Assembly: GCA_022825725.1 (NCBI GenBank)
Contig: JAJDWE010000025.1
Span: 1-50,826 of the forward strand
Length of the DNA stretch: 50,826 nucleotides
Reading direction: 5' to 3'
From: Gemmatimonadota bacterium
GTDB lineage: Bacteria > Gemmatimonadota > Gemmatimonadetes > Palauibacterales > Palauibacteraceae
Below, in pieces: positions 18,228 to 26,034 of this stretch. The notes beneath the pieces are model-generated. The model had not been told where the DNA came from. It did no database searches and saw nothing but the letters and a program-made list of their open reading frames with translations. The number at the start of each line of letters is the position of its first letter. Position 1 is the stretch's first letter. A program made the position numbers and the translations under genes.

Positions 18228-19386
18228 GGAAGATGTCCTTCGGGATGAAACCGGTGACGACCTGCGTGAGATCGACGACCTCGCTCACCCGGAAATCGAC
18301 GGCGATGCTCGCGAGGGAAAGCGCCCTGTCGGGCGTCAGCCCCTTCTCCTCGACGAGGAACTCCACCACGAGGCGGGTCGCCTCCCGCGCGGCGCGGTCG
18401 AGATCGAGATCGATGCCCATGATCAGATAGTGGGTCGGGGTCTCGGCGCGAGGGGCGGGGATCGTCACCCCCTTGTGCACGACGAACCGGAACACGCCGG
18501 TGAGCGACTGCTCGATCGCGGTGCCGCTCACCTCCCCGTCGCCCTGCGCGCCGTGCCCATCGCCCGCGTAGAAGAGCGCCCCCGGGTGGAAGACGGGGAG
18601 ATACACCGTCGTCCCGGCCCCGAGATCCTTCACGTCGAGGTTGCCGCCGAAGGCGCCCGGCGGACGCGATCCCTGAACGCCGGGCACCGTCACGCCCGGC
18701 TCGCCCACGACCGGATCGGGTGCGACGGCGAGGATCCCCATGAACGGCGCCAGCGGCACCTGGATGTCGGGCGAGAAGAAGGCGACTTCTCGACCGTCCA
18801 CTTCGCCGGTCCGGATCAGGTGGCGGGCGGGCGGCATGTCCAGCGCCTCGTCCCCGTCGCGGGCGCCGGGATAGCTCAGGGAGAAGACCCCGCCGCGGCC
18901 GCTCGTGGAGTTCACGCCCCAGGGCACGCGCGTCTCGATGTCGAGGACCTCGATCTCGAGCATGTCGCCTGGCTCGGCCCCGTCGATGTGGATCGGGCCG
19001 GTGATCACGTGCCCGCTTCGCCCCTCGCGGGGACGGCCTTCACGCGAGGCCCAGAAGTCGATGACGTCGTCGAGGATCTCCTCGCGGGGCACGCCGAGCC
19101 CGGTCAGGAACTCGACCGGATCCTCGTTCTGCGTCGCGCCGACGTGGGTCAGGGTCTGGACGCGCACGGTTTCGCCCGAGGCGATGCGGAGCACCGGTTC
19201 CTTGTCGATCGGGAACCAGCCCCAGTTGAGCGTCTCGGGCCGCGACGCCAGGAAATGGTCGGCCTCGATCTCCCCGTTCGTCGCACCGTCCGTCGCACCA
19301 TCCGTCCGTTCGTTCGCCGGCGGCGCGCACGCCAGGGCGAGCGTGCATCCCAGTGCCGCCAGGCCCGGTCTTATTTGACGCGACAT
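18217..19386 (-). CDS. Acetamidase/formamidase family protein carrying a lipoprotein signal
   Basis: ATG 19386 begins a lipoprotein signal (GLAALGCTLALAC followed by APP), giving 389 residues. The body is the acetamidase/formamidase (FmdA/AmdA) fold: TVRVQTLTHVGATQNEDP, GPIHIDGAEPGDMLEIEVLD, PWGVNSTSGRGGVF, MGILAVAPDP, GGNLDVKDLGAGTTVYLPVF, GALFYAGDGHGAQGDGEVSG. The family hydrolyses short amides to ammonia and the acid. Most characterised members are cytoplasmic, so an exported, probably periplasmic form is notable. It overlaps the DUF5916 gene by 11 bp and is divergent from the NHL-propeller lipoprotein 90 bp away, which may be co-regulated. Confidence 0.88.
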   Translation of the reverse strand: MSRQIRPGLAALGCTLALACAPPANERTDGATDGATNGEIEADHFLASRPETLNWGWFPIDKEPVLRIASGETVRVQTLTHVGATQNEDPVEFLTGLGVPREEILDDVIDFWASREGRPREGRSGHVITGPIHIDGAEPGDMLEIEVLDIETRVPWGVNSTSGRGGVFSLSYPGARDGDEALDMPPARHLIRTGEVDGREVAFFSPDIQVPLAPFMGILAVAPDPVVGEPGVTVPGVQGSRPPGAFGGNLDVKDLGAGTTVYLPVFHPGALFYAGDGHGAQGDGEVSGTAIEQSLTGVFRFVVHKGVTIPAPRAETPTHYLIMGIDLDLDRAAREATRLVVEFLVEEKGLTPDRALSLASIAVDFRVSEVVDLTQVVTGFIPKDIFLER

Positions 19387-19476
19387 GGAACGCTCTCCCA
19401 CGCTGAAGGTGAGCGTGTACAGTGGATCTTCCCGTTCCGGGAGGCAACGACCCCGGACAGAACGCAGAGGGCGGCG

Positions 19477-20607
19477 ATGAAAGACGGCATCCGGCGCGCG
19501 ATCTTCCTCCTTGCGGTCGTTCTTTCGGCATGCGCGGACCCGGAAGCGGGCGCGCCCGGAGAGGCCGGTGCAGGCGGTGCGGACGCTGTGCCATCGTTCG
19601 AGGTGGATCCGGGCTGGCCGCGCGAGATGCCGGACCTCTGGATCATGGGATCCATCACGGGCGTGTTCGTCGACGCGCGCGACCACGTCTGGGTGACGCA
19701 CATCCCGGAGTCGCTGACGCCGGAGGAGACGTCCGCCGTGCAGGACCCGCCGATCGGCACCTGCTGCGTCCCGGCCCCGGTCGTGGTCGAGTTCGACCCC
19801 GAGGGGAACGTCGTCCAGGGCTGGGGCGATCCGGCCACGCAGGACATCTCGGAGTTCCCGCGGAACGCGCACGGCATCTTCGTCGACCACAACGACGACG
19901 TGTGGGTGGGTACCTACCGGCACCACCGGGTGATGAAGTTCACGCGCTCGGGCGACCTCATCATGACGATCGGCCGCTACGACGAAAACGCCGGCAGCGA
20001 CGACACCGAGCTTCTCGGCGGCCCCGCCGGCATCTGGGTGGACCCCGAGGACAACGAAGTCTTCATCGCCGACGGCTACCAGAACCGCCGCGTCGTCGTA
20101 TTCGACGGTGAGACGGGTGCCTACCTACGCCACTGGGGCGCCTACGGAGAACCGCCCGACGACGCCTACGAGTACGACTATGCCGGGCGCGGGCCGGACT
20201 CGGAGCCGCCCCGACAGTTCTCCACCGTGCACGGCCTCATCGGATCGAACGACGGCCTCATCTACGTCGCCGACCGCCGCGGGAACCGCATCCAGGTGTT
20301 CGATCAGGAGGGTGCGTTCCGGGCCGAAAAGATCGTGGCGCCGGCCACGCGCGCCTCGGGTTCATCCTTCGTCATCGCCTTCTCCCACGACCCGGAGCAG
20401 CGCTGGCTCTACCTCGCCGACGGCACCAACCACAAGGTGTGGATCCTGCGCCGCAGCGACCTCGAGATCGTGGGCGAGTTCGGCCGCGGCGGACGCCAGC
20501 TGGGCCAGTTCCTGCGCCCGCACGGGATGAGCGTGGATTCCCGCGGCAACATCTACGTGGGAGAGGCCTCCACCGGCCGCCGGATGCAGCGCTTCACCCT
20601 CCGTTGA
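19477..20607 (+). CDS. NHL-repeat beta-propeller lipoprotein
   Basis: ATG 19477 follows a GAGGG site and opens on a lipoprotein signal (RRAIFLLAVVLSAC). The mature protein has about six NHL-like blades, among them ITGVFVDARDHVWVTH, NAHGIFVDHNDDVWVGTYRHHRVMKF, PAGIWVDPEDNEVFIADGYQNRRVVVF (each quoted in part), VHGLIGSNDGLIYVADRRGN and GMSVDSRGNIYVGEA. This is the 6-bladed propeller seen in peptidyl-alpha-hydroxyglycine-lyase-like and many scaffold proteins. A Cys pair lies in GTCCVPAP. The function, probably binding or a lyase-like activity in the periplasm, is not determined. The gene is divergent from the acetamidase gene. Confidence 0.85.
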   Translation: MKDGIRRAIFLLAVVLSACADPEAGAPGEAGAGGADAVPSFEVDPGWPREMPDLWIMGSITGVFVDARDHVWVTHIPESLTPEETSAVQDPPIGTCCVPAPVVVEFDPEGNVVQGWGDPATQDISEFPRNAHGIFVDHNDDVWVGTYRHHRVMKFTRSGDLIMTIGRYDENAGSDDTELLGGPAGIWVDPEDNEVFIADGYQNRRVVVFDGETGAYLRHWGAYGEPPDDAYEYDYAGRGPDSEPPRQFSTVHGLIGSNDGLIYVADRRGNRIQVFDQEGAFRAEKIVAPATRASGSSFVIAFSHDPEQRWLYLADGTNHKVWILRRSDLEIVGEFGRGGRQLGQFLRPHGMSVDSRGNIYVGEASTGRRMQRFTLR

Positions 20608-20657
20608 ACCGGAGCAGGACCGGGACCAACCCGTTCCGGAGGCTCAGGCACGACCAT

Positions 20658-21008
20658 GTGAGCAGCGAACCCGGTGACCGGTGGAGTCGGCGGGTGGCGC
20701 CGTTTCGCCCCTCGGGAGACCCGGTCATCCTCCTTCGCCACCTCCGGGAAATCGTCGCGGCCATGCCGCGTACCCGCATTGTCACGGCGACGGACGATCA
20801 CCTGCACGCGGTCTGCCGAACCCGGCTCGGGTTCCGCGACGACCTGGAGTTCCGGTGGTGTCCATCGGAGGGCGTCGCCCACGTCACATCGGCATCGCGC
20901 GTCGGCCTCTTCGATTTCGGGGTGAACCGGCGGAGAGTAGAGCGGGTGCGCAGGCGGCTCGAGGCGATCAACGCCGGGAAGGCTTTAGCCCCCGGCGGTA
21001 CGATGTGA
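20658..21008 (+). CDS. Short DUF1499 family protein
   Basis: GTG 20658 is the earliest plausible start, 50 bp after the propeller gene, and gives 116 residues. The C-terminal two thirds match DUF1499: PRTRIVTATDDHLHAVCRTRLGFRDDLEF, then HVTSASRVGLFDFGVNRRRVERV (both quoted in overlapping parts), where the family consensus is RSASRxGxSDxGVNRRRVE. The family usually has a longer N-terminus with a Cys-rich PNCVSS element. Here only VSSEPGDR remains and the Cys is lost, so the gene may be trimmed at its 5' end. The function is unknown. Its 3' end is followed by about 190 bp with no convincing gene. Confidence 0.65.
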   Translation: MSSEPGDRWSRRVAPFRPSGDPVILLRHLREIVAAMPRTRIVTATDDHLHAVCRTRLGFRDDLEFRWCPSEGVAHVTSASRVGLFDFGVNRRRVERVRRRLEAINAGKALAPGGTM

Positions 21009-21200
21009 CCCAGCCGCCCGGGTGATTCGCAGCTTCGTCCCCGGCGGATAGGTCCGCGCGCTGCGGCGTGACGGCACCTCGGCGCCGAATAGGTCAAGCG
21101 CGCCCGATGGAGCACCCCGCGTCGCTCTCCCGGAGTCGACTTCGATCTCTCCGGCGTCCTCCATGGGTATGAGTGCGTTCCTGCGCAGTTGGGATTTATG

Positions 21201-22166
21201 CTAGTCCGTCTTGTCGGACATGACGAACGCCTCGACTTCCTCAATCGTGACCCAGCGGTCCCCGCGAAACTCACGCCTCAGAGCGTCCTGCAAAGGCTTG
21301 AAGTTCGGCTCAACACCGAGGGCGAGTTGTTCCGTTTGCCCTCCGTGGAAGGCGAAGCCACCGCCCGGATTGACGCTCCAGATCGCAGCCTTCATCTCGT
21401 TCGACGCCCTCGAGTGGCGACTTGCATGGAAAATGCTGTACTTGTGCTGCCCCCGGTCGTAGAGATCGAAGTGGACCACGTGCTCCGCGCCCGCCTGTCG
21501 GAGTTGACGCTTGTATAGCTCGAACAGGCTGCGGCGACGCTCACGACCATCATCAAGATCGACGTACGCTCTCCAGTCATCACAGCCATAACGTGAGTCC
21601 AGCGGATCAGAGAACTCGCTGCTGCCCCGGAACCGGTTGATGTGCTCATACATGACGGAGATGTAGATCTCGCTCTTTGGGTGAGCCAAGATCCGGGCGA
21701 TGACCTCCATCGGTGTGTCGGAGACCCCGAAGGGATCGACCATCGCAAGACATGGAGCGAGGGTCAGGCCGGCGTCGGTCAGGCCGTCAAGCTCCTTTGC
21801 CAACGTCTCGTCGAACGCACCACGGACGACTTCGACGGATCCCGGAGGAAGCTCCGCGGCGAGGGGTTGAAGGAGACCTTCGAGGTGTCGCGCTCGATCT
21901 TCGTGTTTCTCGATGAACACGAACTTGACCTCGGCAGTGATCATCTTCCTCGCCGAATGCTGACGAAACGCGTTCAGGGCGATGACTGGCGATCCCTGCT
22001 CACCTCCCTTGTACTCGCCCGGCCCCGCGAAGCCGTCGAGGAAGAGGATTCTGCCCTGCGTCTGGCCCAGGATCGGGAGCCACGCTTTCAGGTATTCCTT
22101 CAGAACAAGGTGCTTGCCGAGTGAATGCGGTTTGAGCTCCCAGACTGTCTCGCGTGGCGCTGACAT
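21201..22166 (-). CDS. tcmP: Three-Cys-motif partner protein TcmP
   Basis: ATG 22166 shares one base with the stop of the preceding gene (TGATG), which fixes the start and gives 321 residues. The N-terminus has WELKPHSLGKHLVLKEYLKAW, then a Rossmann-like FLDGFAGPGEY motif (about residue 42) and a later AMVDPFGVSD (about 150). These resemble SAM-methyltransferase motifs I and IV, though no activity is established as far as I know. The TcmP family is named for always occurring beside a protein with a CX5-6CX2C motif, and that partner is the coupled upstream gene. The coding sequence looks less GC-rich than its neighbours, which suggests horizontal transfer of the pair. Confidence 0.88.
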   Translation of the reverse strand: MSAPRETVWELKPHSLGKHLVLKEYLKAWLPILGQTQGRILFLDGFAGPGEYKGGEQGSPVIALNAFRQHSARKMITAEVKFVFIEKHEDRARHLEGLLQPLAAELPPGSVEVVRGAFDETLAKELDGLTDAGLTLAPCLAMVDPFGVSDTPMEVIARILAHPKSEIYISVMYEHINRFRGSSEFSDPLDSRYGCDDWRAYVDLDDGRERRRSLFELYKRQLRQAGAEHVVHFDLYDRGQHKYSIFHASRHSRASNEMKAAIWSVNPGGGFAFHGGQTEQLALGVEPNFKPLQDALRREFRGDRWVTIEEVEAFVMSDKTD

Positions 22167-22954
22167 CAGCCGACGGCGGCAACCGGTGCCGAAGTCATGA
22201 TCGAGGGGAACTGGCTCCACTCGCGTCCGTCCAGGAGTCGACCGCCGGCCTTGGGTGTGAAGCCTCCCCATTGCTTGAAGAAGAAGGGCACGGACTCCCG
22301 CTGACACTGCTCACGGATCGTGCGCGTCCAACTCGATTCCATGGGTCGATGATTCGGTCCGCTCTCCCCTCCAACGATGACCCAGTGGATGCCCTCAAGA
22401 TCGAGTTTCAGGGGGCCCAGTAGCGGCTCGCACGAAAGGAAGCGTACTGCAGCGGGCACTCGAATCAGGTGGGAGCGCCGGTAAGCGACCCTCTGGTTTT
22501 CGATCGAAGTGCCCAGCCAGATGTGGGATGGGATCTCGGTGTGCCCCAACTCTTCGCAGTGTGACGCCCAGAAGGCGGCCGCCCGCGCCGGTCTCTTGGT
22601 CAGCACCTGATAGATGTGGCGGTCGCAGGTCAACATGACTTCGAAGATCCTTCGCACGAACTCCTGCGGGATGTCCTTGTGGAACAGGTCGGACATGGAG
22701 TTCACGAAGATCATCCGTGGCTGGGACCAGCGTTCGGGTTGCCCGAGACGTTCGGGCCACAGCCTCACGGCAAACGGATCTTCTGCGTTCTCCTCCGTTT
22801 CGACGGCGGGCCGACGCCGCATATAGGTATGCCTGAGCCGCCGGCGAGCGAACGCCGCCGCGTAACAGTTGTCGCAGCCAGCGCTTACCTTCGTGCATCC
22901 GGTAACCGGATTCCATGTAGCGTCGGTCCATTCGATGGCTGTTTGTTCACCCAT
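22166..22954 (-). CDS. Three-Cys-motif protein, DUF5131 / phage Gp37-Gp68 family
   Basis: The 262-residue protein begins MGEQTAIEWTDATWNPVTGC and carries C20-x6-C27-x2-C30-Tyr, the three-Cys motif that names its TcmP partner. Family landmarks follow: MIFVNSMSDLFHKDIP, YQVLTKRP, IWLGTSIENQ, RFLSCEPLLGPL, WVIVGGESGPNHRPM and PFFFKQWGG. The Cys spacing suggests a bound metal or Fe-S cluster, possibly in a radical-SAM-like barrel; this is inference. The family is found in phages and mobile islands. The upstream 140 bp, also less GC-rich, probably hold the promoter of this two-gene unit. Confidence 0.88.
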   Translation of the reverse strand: MGEQTAIEWTDATWNPVTGCTKVSAGCDNCYAAAFARRRLRHTYMRRRPAVETEENAEDPFAVRLWPERLGQPERWSQPRMIFVNSMSDLFHKDIPQEFVRRIFEVMLTCDRHIYQVLTKRPARAAAFWASHCEELGHTEIPSHIWLGTSIENQRVAYRRSHLIRVPAAVRFLSCEPLLGPLKLDLEGIHWVIVGGESGPNHRPMESSWTRTIREQCQRESVPFFFKQWGGFTPKAGGRLLDGREWSQFPSIMTSAPVAAVG

Positions 22955-23098
22955 GCGTGGCGTTCCTCTGAGAGCGAATCTCTGGATTCATGACACCGAA
23001 TAAAAACCGAAATCACCCGGATCGCAACCCCCCAGAGAGAGTCTAGACCATGTGCTGGCAATCAACATACGAGTGCGCTTCAACCACGAATCAACAAG

Positions 23099-24277
23099 TC
23101 AACCGCGGTTGCCCTCGCCCCACGCGGAGGTGAGGGGTTCGCCGTCGATGAAGCGGCCGGGGCGGAAGGGTGAGAGGTCGATCTCGGGGATCTCGCCGCA
23201 GATCACGTCGGCGAGCGCTTCGCCGATCGGGGGGCCGAGCTTGAAGCCGTGGCCGCTGCCGCCGAAGAAGGCGTAGTAGCCCTCCAGACCGGGCTCGGGA
23301 CCTACGATCGGGTGCCAGTCGTCGGTGATCGTGTAGAGCGACGCGTAGCCGCCCAGGTGCCGGGCGCGCGACAGAGCCGGGATTCGCTCGAACAGCGGGC
23401 GCTCGATGCGCTCGCGCATCTCCGGGTCGAGGGTGGGCTCGCAGTCGTCCGGATCCACCGGCTCGATATCCTTGGGCGCCCCCAACCCGGCGATGATTCG
23501 ATCTTCGCCGAAGGGTCTCAGGTAGACGCGCAGACCCGGATCGGAGACGACCGGGAGTTCGCCGAAGCCGGCCGGCTTCTCCACGAACAAATCGCTCTCG
23601 CGGCTCCAGCGAAGCGAGTACCTGAGGCCGAGCCAGGCGCCGACCTGCCCCGCCCAGGGGCCCGCCGCGTTCACGACGACATTCGTCGAGATCGTCCCGT
23701 CTTCGGTCTCCACGGCCACCGCTTGATTTCCATGCAGGCGGATGCCCGTGGCCGCGACGCCGGCGCGGGGCTCGAGTCCCCACGGGCGCGCGGCGGCTAC
23801 CAGGTTCTCCGTCGTGCGCGTGGGATCGGCGTAACCCGAGCGCGGCTCGAGGATCCCGTACGAAACGCCGTCCAGCGAGAGCGGCGGTGCCAGTTCGGCC
23901 ACTTCCTCGGCGGCGAGGCGTTCGACGTGGAGCCCGTGCCGCCGCTCCGACTCGAGGATGTGCTCGCCCGCAGCGCGCAGGCGCTCGCCGATGAGGAGCA
24001 GGAAGCCGATGGGCCGGAAGCCGCAGTCGCCCCCGAGCAGGTCCCGGTCGTTCTCGAACATGTGAAGGGCCCGCTTCGCGAGTTCGAGCGTGATCGGGTT
24101 CGAGTAGTACGTGCGGACGATCGCGGCGGAGTGCCCCGTGCTCACGCCCGCCAGGCACCCCTTCTCGAGCAGCACGACGCGCCCGAACCCTCGCCTGGCG
24201 AGGAAGTGCGCGGCGCTGGCGCCCATGATCCCGCCGCCGATCACGACGGCGTCGGCGGTCTTCGCTCCCCCGGTCAT
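23099..24277 (-). CDS. FAD-dependent amine/sarcosine-oxidase-type oxidoreductase (DAO family)
   Basis: ATG 24277 overlaps the stop of hyuB (ATGA) and opens directly on the FAD-binding strand ADAVVIGGGIMGASAAHFLARRG (GxGxxG), giving 392 residues. Further landmarks are VLLEKG, STGHSAAIVRTYYSNP, VVVNAAGPWAGQVG and, near the end, WHPIVGPEP and FFGGSGHGFKLGPPIGEALAD. This is the DAO fold of monomeric sarcosine oxidase, glycine oxidase and DadA-type enzymes, which oxidise secondary or D-amino acids to imines. As last gene of the hyuA/symporter/hyuB operon it could oxidise an amino acid released by the hydantoinase-like enzyme, such as sarcosine from N-methylhydantoin. That pathway is inference. Confidence 0.88.
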   Translation of the reverse strand: MTGGAKTADAVVIGGGIMGASAAHFLARRGFGRVVLLEKGCLAGVSTGHSAAIVRTYYSNPITLELAKRALHMFENDRDLLGGDCGFRPIGFLLLIGERLRAAGEHILESERRHGLHVERLAAEEVAELAPPLSLDGVSYGILEPRSGYADPTRTTENLVAAARPWGLEPRAGVAATGIRLHGNQAVAVETEDGTISTNVVVNAAGPWAGQVGAWLGLRYSLRWSRESDLFVEKPAGFGELPVVSDPGLRVYLRPFGEDRIIAGLGAPKDIEPVDPDDCEPTLDPEMRERIERPLFERIPALSRARHLGGYASLYTITDDWHPIVGPEPGLEGYYAFFGGSGHGFKLGPPIGEALADVICGEIPEIDLSPFRPGRFIDGEPLTSAWGEGNRG

Positions 24278-26034
24278 CGGCCCGGTGACCCGCGCAGTCT
24301 CCTCGTCTCCGCGAGGTCGACTTCCCACGCCCCCGGCTTGATGGCCACGCCGTAGGCTTCCCGGGCCCGGGCCCGCGAGATCTTGCCTTCCCGCGCGTCC
24401 CGGAGCACGGCATCCAGGTCCCGTTCGTGCGCCGGCCCGAACCCGCCGCCGCCCGCCGTCTCGATCCGCACCCGGTCGCCCGTGGCCAACTGTACCGTCG
24501 CTTTCGAACCCAGGTCGCGCGCCTCGCCGCCCGAGATCAGCCGGTAGCTCGCCACCTTCCCGTCGTCTCCCCCGTGGAGGCCGTGGGCCGGGAACCGCGC
24601 CCGGTCCGCCAGCGTCGTGAACGTCGGCTCGTGACCCACGAACTCGTACTCGCGGCAGAGCGCCAGGCCGCCCCGCCGCCGGCCCGCCCCCTCGGAATCC
24701 GGAACGAGGCTGTACTCATGGATCCGCACCGGATAGTTGAGTTCGGTCTCCTCGATGGGCGCGTTCTGCGTGTTCTGGATGTGGGTCTGGACCGCGTCCG
24801 GGCCGTCGGATTCGTGCCGCCCGCCGTACCCGCCCGCGAGCGTCTCCAGGAAGCAGTAGTACTCCCCGGTCGCCGGATCCTCGCCCCCGAACCCGACGTG
24901 GCAGATCATCCCCTTCGTCCCCGCGGGAACCCGTTCCGGCATGGGATCCGCCAGCGCCCGGAACATGATGTCGCACAGTCGCATCGCGACTTCCCACCCG
25001 CCGACGACCCCCGCCGGGGGCCGGACGTTCACCGCCGACCCCTTCGGCGCGACCACCTCGATGGGGCGGTAGAAGCCTTCGTTCAGCGGGATGTCCGGGT
25101 CGACCAGACACTTGAGAACGTAGACGCAGGCCGTGAAGCACTGCGTCAGGTTGCAGTTCATCGGCGCCGCGCGCTGCGGGTCGGTCCCCGTAAAGTCGAA
25201 GCGCGCGGTCGAGCCGTCGAACCGGATCCGGACCTTCAGGCGGACCGGCTCGCCGGTGATCCCGTCGTCGTCGAGACACCCCTCCGCCGCGAACTCTCCC
25301 CGCGGAAGCTCCGCCAGTTCCGCCCGCAGCCGCCGCTCGCTGTAGTCGATCATCCGCTCCATGTAGGAGCCCAGCAGCTCCGCCCCGTAGCGTTCCCACA
25401 GCGCGGACAGCCGCCGCAGCCCGATCTCGTTCGCCGCGTGCTGCGCGCGCAGGTCACCCGCCACCTCCTTCTTCGCCCGGACATTCGCGAGCATGAGCTT
25501 CAGCACGTCGTCCACGAGTTCGCCGCCGTCGAACAGCTTCACGACGGGGAGGATGATCCCCTCCTGGTAGATTTCGCGGAACGCCCCGATGCTCGCCGGC
25601 GCCCCGCCTCCCACGTCCACGTGGTGACAGCAGTTGGCCACGTATCCCACGAGTTCGCCCTCGTGGAAGAAGGGGGTGATGAGGAAGACGTCGTTGAGGT
25701 GGCTCGCCTGCCGGTGCGGGTCGTTGACCAGCAGCCCGTCCCCCGGACCCAGCGTCCCCTCGCCGTGCTCCGCCTCGTACTCGGCCACGGCGCGCGGGAC
25801 CAGCCGCCCGATCGTCACGAGGTGCGCCGGCTGGCAGAACGCCTGCGCGATCATGCGCCCCTCCGCGTCCACGAATGCACACGAATAGTCGAGTCGCGTC
25901 TTGATGTTCGTCGAATAGGCGGTGCGCTGGAGCGTGACCGACATCTCCTCCGTCGCCTCCACGAGCGCGTTCCGGATGACCTCGAACAGGACCGGATCCA
26001 CGGCGCCCCCGGTGCGGCTCTCAGGCTGCGGCAT
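24274..26034 (-). CDS. hyuB: Hydantoinase B / 5-oxoprolinase beta-type subunit
   Basis: The 586-residue protein matches HyuB: DPVLFEVIRNALVEATEEMS, AYSTNIKTRLDYSCAFVD, MIAQAFCQPAHLVTIG, VNDPHRQASHLNDVFLITP, HHVDVGGGAPAS, RFDFTGTDPQRAAPMNCN, and the glycine-rich end RIETAGGGGFGPAHERD. HyuA and HyuB together form ATP-dependent hydantoinase/oxoprolinase complexes that open five-membered cyclic amides such as 5-oxoproline or N-methylhydantoin. ATG 26034 lies inside the end of the symporter gene (14 bp overlap) and the stop overlaps the FAD-oxidase start. The subunit should assemble with the HyuA product encoded two genes earlier. Which ring compound is used cannot be read from sequence. Confidence 0.93.
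   Translation of the reverse strand: MPQPESRTGGAVDPVLFEVIRNALVEATEEMSVTLQRTAYSTNIKTRLDYSCAFVDAEGRMIAQAFCQPAHLVTIGRLVPRAVAEYEAEHGEGTLGPGDGLLVNDPHRQASHLNDVFLITPFFHEGELVGYVANCCHHVDVGGGAPASIGAFREIYQEGIILPVVKLFDGGELVDDVLKLMLANVRAKKEVAGDLRAQHAANEIGLRRLSALWERYGAELLGSYMERMIDYSERRLRAELAELPRGEFAAEGCLDDDGITGEPVRLKVRIRFDGSTARFDFTGTDPQRAAPMNCNLTQCFTACVYVLKCLVDPDIPLNEGFYRPIEVVAPKGSAVNVRPPAGVVGGWEVAMRLCDIMFRALADPMPERVPAGTKGMICHVGFGGEDPATGEYYCFLETLAGGYGGRHESDGPDAVQTHIQNTQNAPIEETELNYPVRIHEYSLVPDSEGAGRRRGGLALCREYEFVGHEPTFTTLADRARFPAHGLHGGDDGKVASYRLISGGEARDLGSKATVQLATGDRVRIETAGGGGFGPAHERDLDAVLRDAREGKISRARAREAYGVAIKPGAWEVDLAETRRLRGSPGR

Noticed and set aside
15117-18248. Very long plus-strand open frame (1043 codons) opposite the DUF5916 gene
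   Set aside because: It is an antisense shadow of a GC-rich gene: Arg/Pro/Ala/Gly-rich, no domain, no ribosome site, and it runs across gene boundaries. The minus-strand product has a signal peptide and recognisable domains.
20985-21164. 59-codon minus-strand frame (MEDAGEIEVDSGRATRGAPS...) between the DUF1499 gene and tcmP
   Set aside because: It overlaps the DUF1499 end, has only a weak distant ribosome site and no recognisable motif. It could be real, but nothing beyond an open frame supports it.
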